Positions 1-9,452 of a stretch of DNA of 64,000 nt are shown one piece after another. The notes below the pieces were generated by a model. The model was not told the DNA's origin, made no database searches, and saw nothing but the letters and a program-made list of their open reading frames with translations. Source of the DNA: Daucus carota subsp. sativus (Eukaryota > Streptophyta > Magnoliopsida > Apiales > Apiaceae); the NCBI RefSeq assembly GCF_001625215.2, contig NC_030385.2:45905598-45969597 (forward strand). Direction: 5' to 3'. Position numbers and translations under genes: made by a program. Positions within the stretch are counted from its first letter, which is position 1. Every line of letters starts with the position of its first letter.

Positions 1-1870
1 GAGAGGCGTGAAGCGTGTATACAGTAAAAAAGATGATTAGGTTCAAATTAGATTTTGTGAAAAGAATTAAGAGGTGTTTAGAATTTAAACGGGTAAAAAA
101 GAAGTAATATAAAGATTTATGAAAATATATGCATCTGACTAAGATTAAGATATATAATACTATACAATGGAGTTATTAGTAGATCAAATCACAAAACTTA
201 TACAAATTCTAGTTTTATTATATTTTGTATTATTATTCTAATAAAATAATCTCATCTATATTATAATATAAAATACTAATTCTGTAATCATTGGTTTAGC
301 TTAAAAAATAACTCAATGAGTCATGTATTTATATTTTAATGAATATTTTAGAAGTTGTATCATGTGTTAATAAGATTAGGGCTGTTTAACGAACCGAGCT
401 GTTCGCGAACAAGCTCGAGCTCGGCTCGTTAAGAGCTCGTTCGGCTCGGCTCGTTAAGTTAACGAGCTCGAGCTCGAACACAAAAAATTGTTCGTTAATA
501 AAACGAGCTCGAGCCGAGCTTTTAGTATGTTCGGCTCGAGCTCGGCTCGAGTTCGGCTCGTTAAAGCTCGAAAAAATGTAATATTTTCGGGGTTTTTTTA
601 TAATTTATATATGTTATTGGACTCAGAATTCAACATAATATATATATATATATATATATATAGATTTTAGTGATGTAATCAAAATTTTAGGAAATAATAA
701 TTTTATTTGGTTTTTAACAGGCAAGTAGAAGTTTGACTAGTACCGCTAACTAGTGTTTAATCCTAATTTAGTGTTTCAATATTTTAAAAAATATTTTTTA
801 CCGATCCAACCGTATGGATGTTAACATATATACATTTTAGTGATATAAACAAATTTTCAAAAAAAATTGAAATTATTAGGTTAGCTATTTTAAGAGTCAA
901 CTAGCGGTTTGTCCATATTTTTTTTCTGGCTCGGCTCGACTCGACTCGACTCGGCTCGGCTCGTATTTGTTCGCGAACAAGCTCGTGTTCGGCTCGTTAG
1001 TTAACGAGCCGAGCTTGAACACAATTTTTGTTCGATTGAAAAGCTCGGCTCGGCTCGGCAGAAAAAAAATTAAAGCTCGACTCGATTTGGTCAAAACTCG
1101 GCTCGGCTCGGTTCGTGAACAGCCCTAAATAAGATTATGCAACTACCATCATATTGATTAGTAAAAATATTCTAAAATTCTAACAGATAGCAATTCGAGT
1201 AACAGTTTTTATTAATTAAAGTGTATTATATGATTAGCTCTAGATTTTATTATCTTTTGTTCCATTGATTTGATAAATAATTTATATTTACAATAATATG
1301 AATAAAAAAACACTGATTTTCCTTACGAGTGTTGTGTTCCTCACCAGTGTAGTTTTGTGTCTCTGGAACCTATTTTGTCATTACTTAGGTTCCTTCACTG
1401 TGTGGTTTTATTTTTTAAGTATAATTTTCCATTCGAGATTTAATTGGGCTCCAAAGAAGACAACCTTATCGTCTTGGCTACGATGCATAATATATAAAAA
1501 TGCCAAATTCACTGTGATTTTTTGGATTTGCTCTACTGGTATATATAAATTAAATCGCGATCCTCAGTATATAAATTGAATCACGATCCTCATCTTCGCA
1601 CCCTTAGCGTGAAACGAAGAGTCAGCCAGATAAACATTCTTCGAAGCTGCCATGATTTGCAACCGCCATAAAATTTTTGCAAAATACGTGTTACATACGA
1701 GCAATGCCAGCTGCTTGGGACACTTATTTTCCCTCGAGCTCGAAATTCTTTTCGTATTTATATAATTTTCATAAAATAAATATTTAAAAGATGTCTGTTA
1801 TTGCTTATCTTGAAGAAATAAGTATTTATATTCAGAAAAAACATATAAGAATTTATTTATTTCGGTTATA
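1..1870 (-). repeat. Upstream region of a BBX gene lying left of the window (copy 0)
   Basis: This stretch aligns block by block with the upstream regions of the BBX copies at 4483-5830, 6847-9110 and 10629-12030. Shared blocks include the ATGCAACTACCATCATATTG motif near 1138, the block with ACTGTGATTTTTTGGATT near 1513 and the GTGAAACGAAGAGTCAGC block near 1609. By analogy it is the promoter and distal flank of a minus-strand BBX gene whose coding part is outside the window. It is interrupted by the TIR element at 377-1127. No open frame in it looks coding. That the left-hand gene exists and works is inference. Confidence 0.7.
377..1127. mobile_element. hAT-type non-autonomous TIR element with GCTCG-rich ends
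   Basis: The element starts TAGGGCTGTT and ends AACAGCCCTA, and is flanked by the 8-bp direct repeat AATAAGAT at 369-376 and 1128-1135. The terminal TAGGG-type repeat and 8-bp target duplication fit the hAT superfamily. Both ends are packed with GCTCG/CGAGC repeats that can fold on themselves, around an AT-rich core (about 590-900) that includes a short TA run. Paralogous upstream regions near 5432, 8422 and 11412 lack it, which gives the empty site. There is no transposase, so it would need a partner for movement. Confidence 0.8.
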
Positions 1871-3261
1871 TAAATTTGATAAAGCAAAGCTTTGCTCCCA
1901 TGGTTCAAGACTTTAAGCTGTGAACTCTACCAGGAATGACAGGCTCCAAACAGCTACATTTATTTTTTAACCCATGCGCTGCTTTACCCCTGCTTTAGGC
2001 TAAATCCTTGCAAGAGCAGCTGTTACAAAACATAACATTGGCCAGATTAATGCTAATCTGGGAGCTGAAGTTGAAAACTGGAATGTGTGATATTGAGTAT
2101 GTAGATTTGGTGCCACCAGTGAACGGCTTGCTTGGGCTTAAGCCCAGGGTAGTTTTTTCAAAAAAAAATAATAGTTATATAAATTATGTAATTTATGTGT
2201 TACGTCAATCCAAACCCACTATCAACTAGGTCCAGCCCATCAATATAATCAACTAAATATAGAAAATAAAATAGAGAATGCTACCTAGTATAGTGTGCTG
2301 AGTATATTTCTTTTAGATCCTGCACATTAAGTCTTCCTGACCTCATAAACATACCAGTAGATATATTTTTGTTCGTTATTGACTTATCAAGCCCACCTCA
2401 ATCCAAATTCCTGGTTCCCTGCCCGTGTCTAACATATTCCGCGTATCCTGTAAAGAAGATAACAAAATGAGGCCTATAACAGACATCATATCAAAATTCA
2501 ACTTCCACAAGCACATGTTCATCTGGACAATAATGTGTATTATAAAAGTTCCCTACAAAATTTAAAAGTATATAGCTGTTTTTTGAAAATTTGTTTAGTG
2601 TACTAAGATTTGAATTCTAAATCTGTCCCTCAATAAACATAAGCAACTCACAGAACTCTACAATCACAGATTTGATTAAAGGAAAAGGGAGTACCTATCA
2701 ATGCAGATTTCACATATATAATTCATTGAAATCAGCTATTATCTTCCTTCCTATCATTCCAAAAGACCATCTAGTTAGTTGCACATGTATTAGCAGATAA
2801 TCTATGAGAAGATGACAACTCAAACTCCAGATCTTCCTACGCAGAGCACACTGATGAGTCACCCCAGCTGCATGTTCTTGTAGTGACACGTGTTATGCTG
2901 GGATCATACTTATCTTCTCGGATGAAATGCATGCAGATAACATGTGTGTCATATAAACATAGTTGTGCTTAGAATGAAGCAATAAGCTTAGAATTAAACG
3001 TGTAATCCATAGTTGTGCTTTAGTCTTCGGAATCAAGATGTTAACTAGCTGTTAATCCAACACTTGATTTTATGTAAACGCATATCACTGAAGAACATCA
3101 GAACTCAAGTTCATTATGTTTATTATCATTATAAACATACACTTTTGGATTGATAAACTCGGTACATAAAGCATCAGAACTTCCCTGAAACTTGGGTTTC
3201 TTTTCTTGTCCGTGTCATAGCTATTGTCCTTAATTTCCCTTGTGAACTGGTCTCAATGTTT
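1871..3261. other. Intergenic stretch with kinase-tail copy and BBX 3' flank
   Basis: Apart from the kinase-tail fragment listed separately, I see no gene. From about 2977 on, the sequence parallels 9165-9452, the 3' flank and 3' UTR of the other intact BBX gene, including the shared AGCTATTGTCCTT block just past each stop codon. The stretch 1960-2290 has no recognised match within the window. Confidence 0.5.
2411..2700 (-). pseudogene. Duplicated fragment of the NAD kinase 3' end
   Basis: This segment matches 12530-12815, which lies just downstream of the NAD kinase stop codon. Shared landmarks are the acceptor-like TCTTTACAG|GAT context on the minus strand (near 2455 and 12560), the block AATGAGGCCTATAACAG, the block AACTTCCACAAG and the GGGAGTACCT donor-side sequence at about 2690 and 12807. 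It therefore carries a copy of the last intron and the start of the last (3'-UTR or alternative) exon, but none of the kinase domain. It shows that the duplicated unit contained a BBX gene, its promoter and the neighbouring kinase tail. Confidence 0.65.
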
Positions 3262-4482
3262 CTAAAGTTTCCGCTTTCGATTGAGACCGGATCCATTTTC
3301 CTGGAATGGATAGTAATTATCCTTCACAAGGGAGTAGGACACATCAGGAACACACACTAAATCGAATTCTGAGTCCAACAGTTGAGATCTGAGCTCTGGA
3401 ACCTCCCAGGCTTGGCTTAGTTCCTCTGTCCAGGCCCTAATCAAGCTATCGTTTTCATCTACTGCTGATGAGCTATCTATAGTACCCTGACTTAAAATCT
3501 CGTTACCAGGGTGATGAGTCTGATCAGCTATCCAGGCCTCAACTATGTTATCGTCAGCATCCAGATTAGCATCAACTCTCCAGGATGGAACTAAGTCCTC
3601 ATCAGGATCCACATCAATGTCATGTATGCTGAATATTGGTGTGCAACAATCCCCGGGCTTGTCATTGACATTACTTTTACTGAAGCCTGTGTTTCCGAAG
3701 ACATCAGTGAGTTCCCGCTCGTTGATACCTTCTGATGCACAGGCTTCAGCAGAAGCCAGCCCGTTAGTCGCGATATTTCTAACCGGCTGGACATGTTCAA
3801 CAGGACACGCCTTTTGCACCATTTTACCAGACGTTTGTTTTTCAGCACATTTTTTCACTGATGAGGATGTGACTGGACTCTGTTTGATTGGCTCGATCTC
3901 GGCTTTTACTCCAGGAACTAGAAAGCGCTGGTGAGCTGAGACATGGATGTTCAAGGAGTGGACGGCGAGATCACAGTGTGAACAGAGCAGAGCTCGATCT
4001 TCTCGGCAAAAGAAGAAAGCCACTGCCTCCTGTACAATCAGGATGAGGTCTTTAATACAACTAGGAAAGGCTAGATGTTCAATCTGTTTTTATTTTGGGA
4101 ATTAAAAATGAAACAGTTTTTGTTTCTTATTTACTTTTTTATTTACTGTTTAGCTAAGTAATTAGTCACGGATCACCTGAGACAGTAAGACTAGCTAGTT
4201 CCAGAATAGAATTTAATACAAAAATTACTTGAATTTTATGTTAATCATTTCAATCAGTCTCATCTAACTTATTACTTATTAATGCTAACCTAAACAATTT
4301 ACCTGACAAATATCACACTTTGGCAATGATGCAGTTTCCACAAGAGCAACTCTGTGATGCCTGGAAGCCAACTTGTTAGCTGTGTGAACATTCTTGTCAC
4401 AAGCATAACAAAGTGGTGCTTCATCTCCACAACACCAAACAGTTGCCTCCCCTGTTTCACATACCGCACACAAAATTTTCAT
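3262..4482 (-). CDS. Double B-box zinc-finger protein (BBX), tandem copy 1
   Basis: Two exons are seen: 4303-4482 (60 codons, ending CDICQ) and 3262-4029, joined in phase 0 to give a 315-residue protein. B-box 1 (residues about 5-42) has the CxxC, CC, LCxxCD and VHxAN...RH zinc ligands. B-box 2 (about 56-100) reads CDICQEAVAFFFCREDRALL and continues with LCSHCD and a downstream HQRF. No CCT domain follows. The acidic C-terminal half ends in a basic RKRK patch that may be a nuclear signal. Two B-boxes without CCT are known in plant BBX group IV (BBX18-25), nuclear cofactors of light signalling that bind HY5-type partners; assignment to that group is inference. The start is the first ATG and matches both other copies. 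It shares the array with the copy at 9453-10628. Confidence 0.88.
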
Positions 4483-5830
4483 AGCTAAGTAGCTTAAGTA
4501 GTTCTAGAGAGGTGTGATAAAGATAAGGAAAAACTCCTGAAAAGATAGGATTAAGGTAGGGTTAAAGGAGGTAAGTATATGTTGGTGTTTGAATACGATG
4601 AAGCAGATGTCATGTAAGTAGTTTTAGAGAGGTGTGCTAAAGAGACGAAAAGAACTCCTTGACATGTAGAATTTATGGAGGTAAGTGTATGTTAGTGTTT
4701 GAGTATGATGAGTTAGATGTTATATTGTTATGTAAGTAGCTTTAGAGGTGTGATAATGAGTAGAAAGAGCTCTGGAGGTAAATATATACTGGTGTCTGAA
4801 TATGATGAAGAAGATGTAGGTGAATATATACCGGTGTCTAAATGTGATGAAGAAGATGTATCCTGGTGTCTGAATATGATGAAGAAGATGGAGGTGAATA
4901 TATACTGGTGTCTGAATGTGATGAAGAAGATGTCAAGTTCTGTGAAAGGAAACACGTTGGTATTAATACAGTTAGTATTTATAAAAGAAGAGGTGTTAAG
5001 TCTTTCTGGTAGGAAAGATGAGATGAAAATTAGGTTTTTTGTGGAAGAAGATATATCAGTGATATAGGTGTGTATATTTACACGGTGAGAAAGTTGAGGT
5101 GAAAGTCAGGTTTTTGAAAGAAGATAACTAGATGATAGGTGTTTAGCGTTTATAGTGACTGAGGTCTGATATAAAAATTTGTGAAAATAGATACATGTGA
5201 GTGAGATGAGATGTGATATATAATGTCATTAAATAGTGTTATTAGTAAATCTAATCACAAAAGTTTTACAAATTTAATTGGTTTTGTTTTTTACATATAT
5301 TTTAATAAAATAATGTCATATAAATTATAATACAAAAAATGGATTCTATAATCATTTGTTTAGCTTAAAAAATAACTCAGTGTAAATCATGTATTTATAT
5401 TTTAGTGAATATATTAGAAATTATATCATATATGTAACATTATGCAACTACTATTATATTGATTGATGGGTAAAAATATTCTGAAATTCTAAGAGATAGC
5501 AAAACGAGTAATGGCTTCAATTAATTAAGTTTAGAATATGACTAGATCCAGTTTTTATTATCGTTTGTTTCAATTAATTTGATAAATAATTAATGATTAC
5601 AAAAATATGAATAGATAAACACGGGTTCCTTACTAGTGCTGCGTTCCTTACCGGTGCTGTGTGGTGTCTCTGAAACTATTTTGTCATTACTTTGGATTCC
5701 TTCACTGGGTGGTTTTATTTTTTCAAGTATAATTTTTCATCTGAGATGTAACTGGACTCCAAAGAGACAACTTTATCATCTTGGCTACGATGCATAGTAT
5801 ATTAAAATGCCAAATTTACTGTGATTTTTT
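4483..5830 (-). promoter_or_regulatory. Upstream region of BBX copy 1
   Basis: This is the promoter side of the minus-strand gene at 3262-4482. Starting just above the ATG it has near-repeats of an AGAGGTGTGATAAAG-containing module (near 4510, 4629 and 4743), then a 42-bp minisatellite (4774-4932). The distal part is an AT-rich block shared with the other copies. Homology to the other upstream regions stops abruptly at about 5830, where intron sequence of the next copy begins. No transposon has entered this copy. Confidence 0.6.
4774..4932. repeat. 42-bp promoter minisatellite, four units
   Basis: Four tandem units have the form GGAGGTAAATATATACTGG, then TGTCTGAATATGATGAAGAA and GATG. Units run at about 4774-4816, 4817-4858, 4858-4890 (shortened) and 4891-4932. 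The same unit occurs twice without change at 7127-7210 in the next copy. Read on the BBX strand, each full unit contains a TATATATT-like core, so array length may change promoter architecture; that role is inference. Confidence 0.8.
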
Positions 5831-5931
5831 TGGAATAAAATTTAATACAAAAATTACTTGTAATCTATGTTAATCATTTCAATCAGTCTCATCTAACTTA
5901 TTACCTATTTATGCTAACTTAAACAATTTAC

Positions 5932-6111
5932 CTGACAAATATCACACTTTGGCAATGATGTAGTTTCCACAAGAGCAACTCTGTGATGCCTGGAAGCCAA
6001 CTTGTTAGCTGTGTGAACATTCTTGTCACAAGCATAACAAAGTGGTGCTTCATCTCCACAACACCAAACAGTAGCCTCCCTCGTTTCACATACCACACAC
6101 AAAATTTTCAT
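5932..6111 (-). pseudogene. Orphan first exon of a BBX gene (copy 2), single B-box open frame
   Basis: This is a 180-nt copy of BBX exon 1 with all B-box 1 zinc ligands kept and the donor site GT still present at 5931-5930. No second exon follows: the intron copy ends at about 5831, where it joins upstream-type sequence of copy 1. Read without splicing, the frame runs five more codons (VNCLS) to a stop, giving a 65-residue protein with one B-box. It differs from copy 1 at a few residues (CAVC to CVVC, TGEA to TREA, ETAS to ETTS), none of them a ligand. It may be a dead remnant. It may also be a B-box microprotein, since plant miP1a/miP1b (BBX31/BBX30) act as short single-B-box partners of CONSTANS. 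A MITE lies six bases before its ATG, so its own promoter is displaced. Confidence 0.8.
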
Positions 6112-6117
6112 AGCTAA

Positions 6118-6846
6118 AGGCAAACCCAACAGTGGCCTAAAGGTCCAAATTTGGACCAGTTTCGGTCTAAATCCTCTCAACAGTGGCCTAAATCTTGGTC
6201 CAAATTTAGACCGGTGAACAGTACTGGCCTAAATTTAGGCCGGCACTATTCCGGCCTAAATCTTTTTAATAATATAATAATAACTTTTTATCTTTTGTAT
6301 ATTTAGTTAATTAAATGACTGTATGTTAATATAATTATTAAATATTTATAAATTAAATTTAATATATTTTACTTAAATAATTATATATATATTAATTATG
6401 AAATATAATGAAATTAAATACTCTTAAAATAATTCAAACTAACAACACATTAAAATGCTTGAAAATTTAAAAATAAAAAAGCTAATATTGCATTTCGAGA
6501 TGCATTAATTGAGCATTTGTGGGAACAATATATTAATTCGGAGTAGTATTGAATCTTTGTAAATTTTATTTTAGTTAATTAAATAAAATGTTAAATTTTC
6601 TTTTATTTTCTTTGTTTATATGTAATGTTTTTCTAATTTAATAAATTTGTTGAGTTTAATATTAATATGAAATCTTATATTATTGTTAAAAGATTAGAAT
6701 AATAATATAAAATTGTTAGAAGAATAAAATATTAATATATGAATTTGGACCAAAATTTAGGCCAAACTGTTGGAATGGAAAGATGGTTCGGTCCAAATTT
6801 GGATCAAGATTTAGGCCAAAAACTGGTTCCACTGTTGGAGATGGCC
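6118..6846. mobile_element. PIF/Harbinger-type MITE inserted just upstream of the orphan BBX exon
   Basis: The insertion is flanked by TAA at 6115-6117 and 6847-6849. The undisturbed site AGCTAAGTAGC is seen in copy 1 near 4486. Ends are imperfect inverted repeats: AGGCAAACCCAACAGTGG at left, and GGCCATCTCCAACAGTGG as the reverse complement at right. A second AACAGTGGCCTAAATC module lies inside the left end (about 6179). The core is very AT-rich and has no coding frame. A 3-bp TWA target duplication is the hallmark of PIF/Harbinger elements. Confidence 0.8.
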
Positions 6847-7156
6847 TAAGTAGCTTAAGTAGTTCTAGGGAGGTGTGATAAAGATAAGGAAGAACTCCTG
6901 AAAAGATAGAATTAAAGTAGGATTAAAGGAGGTAAGTATATGTTGGTGTTTGAATACGATGAAGCAGATGTCATGAAAGTAGTTTTAGAGAGGTGTGATA
7001 AAGAGACGAAAAGAACTCCTTGATATGTAGAATTGGCGGAGGTAAGTATATGTTAGTGTTTGAGTATGATGAATTAGATGTTATGTAAGTAGCTTTAGAG
7101 GTGTGATAATGAGAAGAAAGAGTTCTGGAGGTAAATATATACTGGTGTCTGAATAT

Positions 7157-7604
7157 GATGAAGAAGATGGAGGTAAATATATACTGGTGTCTGAATATGA
7201 TGAAGAAGATGTTAAGTTCTGTGAAAGGAAACACGTTGGTATTTATAGAGTTAGTATTTACAACAGGGAGGTGTTAAGTCTTTCCGGTAAGAAAGATGAG
7301 ATGAAAATTAGGTTTTGTGGAAAGAGATAGATCAGTGTTTATATTTACACGGTGAGAAAGTTGAGGTGAAAGTTAGGTTTGATGAAGAAGATGGAGGTAA
7401 ACATATACTGGTGTCTGAATATGATGAATAAGATGTTAAGTTCTGTGAAAGGAAACACGTTGGTATTTATAGAGTTAGTATTTACAACAGGGAGGTGTTA
7501 AGTCTTTCCGGTAAGAAAGATGAGATGAAAATTAGGTTTTGTGGAAGGAGATAGATCAGTGTTTATATTTACACGGTGAGAAAGTTGAGGTGAAAGTTAG
7601 GTTT
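7157..7604. repeat. 224-bp tandem duplication in the copy 2 upstream region
   Basis: Bases 7157-7380 and 7381-7604 are nearly identical. Both start GATGAAGAAGATGGAGGTAA, and both contain AAACACGTTGGTATTTATAG and the GGTGAGAAAGTTGAGG block. Copies 1 and 3 have the unit only once, so the duplication is specific to this copy and recent. Confidence 0.85.
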
Positions 7605-7798
7605 TTGAAGAAGATGACCGATGAGAGGTGTTTAGCGTTTACACGATGACTGAGGTATGATATAAAAATTTATGAGAATAGATACATGTGAGTGAGATGA
7701 GATGTGATTAACAGTGTTATTAGTAAATCTAATCACAAAAGTTTTACAAATTTAAGTGGTATTGTTTTTTTTACATATATTTTGATAAAATAATGTCA

Positions 7799-8293
7799 TC
7801 TATACTATACTATAATAAGCCAATATGGGTATAATTTGTAGTCCAAGGTTTTAGTTATATTTTTTGGTTTGGTACTCTCCTTTTGGTACTATAAGTCTAC
7901 AAATGTGGAGTCTATTAATATTATATTGTTAAACAGTTTCAAATACTAAAAACACTCATAACAATCCATTATCATATAATATTTTATTAAAAAAATTATA
8001 ATAATGATATAAATATACAATTTTGAATATCTTGTTTTAACAAAACCTTCATATAACTATTTTTAACTTTAACGTGTTCTATTTCAATATAAACACGAAC
8101 CATTACATAACATTATTAGAGTTTGTCCATTTTTAAATAATCGGGAGAAAATATAGTCAATTGAATAATATAATTTAATTAAAATTCAATCCATTAATAC
8201 TAAAATACTAATAAAATGATATTAAAAATTAAATTTTAAATAATAAATTACGAACTATATACCCGCCCGTGCTTCGCACGGGTTAAAGGCTAG
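7799..8293 (+). mobile_element. Non-autonomous Helitron (495 bp)
   Basis: The 5' end is TCTATACTATACTATAATAA. The 3' end is a hairpin built on CCCGTGC TTC GCACGGG, followed by TTAAAGG and a terminal CTAG. It lies between A (7798) and T (8294) with no target duplication, as Helitrons do. Excision in silico restores GTCATATAAATTATAATAC, which is exactly the sequence of the empty site at 5315-5333, with a close match at 11292-11310. No Rep/helicase gene is present, so it depends on an autonomous partner. Confidence 0.92.
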
Positions 8294-9110
8294 TATAAAT
8301 TATAATACAAAAAATGGATTCTATAATCATTTGTTTAGCTTAAAAAATAACTCAGTGTAAATCATGTATTTATATTTTAGTGAATATATTAGAAATTATA
8401 TCATATACAGTATGTAATATTATGCAACTACCATCATATTGATGGGTAAAAATATTCTGAGATTCTAACAAATAGCAATACGAGTAATAGATTCCATTAA
8501 TTAAGTTTAGAATATGACTAGATCCACTTTTTATTATCGTTTGTTTCATTAATTTGATAAATAAAATATTTTATTATCCACAATAATATGAATATATAAA
8601 CACGGACGTTCCTTACTAGAGTGTTGCGTTCCTTACTGGTCTTGTGTTGTGAGCCGTGAGGTGTCTCTGAAACTATTTTGTCATTACTTTGGATTCCTTC
8701 ACTGTGTGGTTTTATTTATTTTTGGTATAATTTTCCATTTGAGATGTAACTGGACTCAAACAAGACAACTTTATCGTCTTGGCCACGATGCAGAATATGT
8801 TAAAATGCAAAATTCACTGTGATTTTTTGGATTTGCCCTCTGGGTATAAATAAAAAATTCGTGATCCTCATCTTAGCAGCCTGAGCGTGAAACGAAGAGT
8901 CAGCTAGACAACATTCTTAAACCGGCATAAAATTTTTGCAAATAAGTGTCACATACGAGCATGCCAGGTTTGTATACTTACTTTCCTGCGAGTTCGAAAC
9001 TTTTTCGTATATATATATATATTTTACAAAATAAATATGTAAAAGACGTCTAGTACTTCTTATCTTGCAGGAATAAGTGCTTACATTTAGGAAATAAAAA
9101 TATTTTATAT

Positions 9111-9452
9111 GGATTTTGGGACGGAGGAAGAATATTTGAAGACGCTTATTTTTGAAATGAGCCAATAAGCTTAAAATTAAAGGTGTGATCTATAGTTGCT
9201 TTTAATCTTCTGTGCTTAATGCGGGATCAAGTTGTTAAGTAGCTGTCTGTTAATGCGGCGCTTGATTTATGTAAACTCAATTCAGTGAAGAACATCAGAT
9301 TCAAGTTCATTGTGTTTATTATCATTATAAACATACACTTCTGGAATAATGAAATCGGTACATAAAGCATCAAAACTTCCCTAAGACTTGGCTTTTTCCC
9401 TGTGCCTCCTCATAGCTATTGTCCTTTCTCTTGTGAACCGGTCTCAGTGTTT
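9111..9452. other. 3' flank of BBX copy 3
   Basis: This short gap lies between the copy 2 upstream region and the stop codon of copy 3. From about 9165 it parallels 2977-3261, including AACATCAGA and TGTTTATTATCATTATAAAC. It is probably 3' UTR and terminator region of the gene at 9453-10628. No separate gene is seen. Confidence 0.5.

Larger units (their letters stand above)
6847..9110 (-). promoter_or_regulatory. Upstream region of BBX copy 2, with Helitron insertion
   Basis: This is the paralogue of 4483-5830 and of 10629-12030. It begins directly after the MITE with the same TAAGTAGCTTAAGTAG sequence that sits at the copy 1 ATG. It holds two units of the 42-bp minisatellite (7127-7210), a 224-bp tandem duplication (7157-7604) and the Helitron at 7799-8293. 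The distal end (8840-9110) carries the GTGAAACGAAGAGTCAGC block shared with copies 0 and 3. No gene is seen in it. Confidence 0.6.

Noticed and set aside
897-1094. Open frame rich in SRAE/RAL repeats
   Set aside because: It is translation of GCTCG repeats inside the hAT-type element at 377-1127, not a gene.
3545-3934. Plus-strand open frame of 129 codons
   Set aside because: It is the antisense shadow of BBX exon 2. The minus-strand frame has the zinc-finger homology and splice sites.
4717-5067. Open frame of 116 codons with repeated DEEDVGEYI-like peptide
   Set aside because: The repeat comes from the 42-bp promoter minisatellite (length divisible by three). It lies in the BBX upstream region and has no homologue that I recognise.
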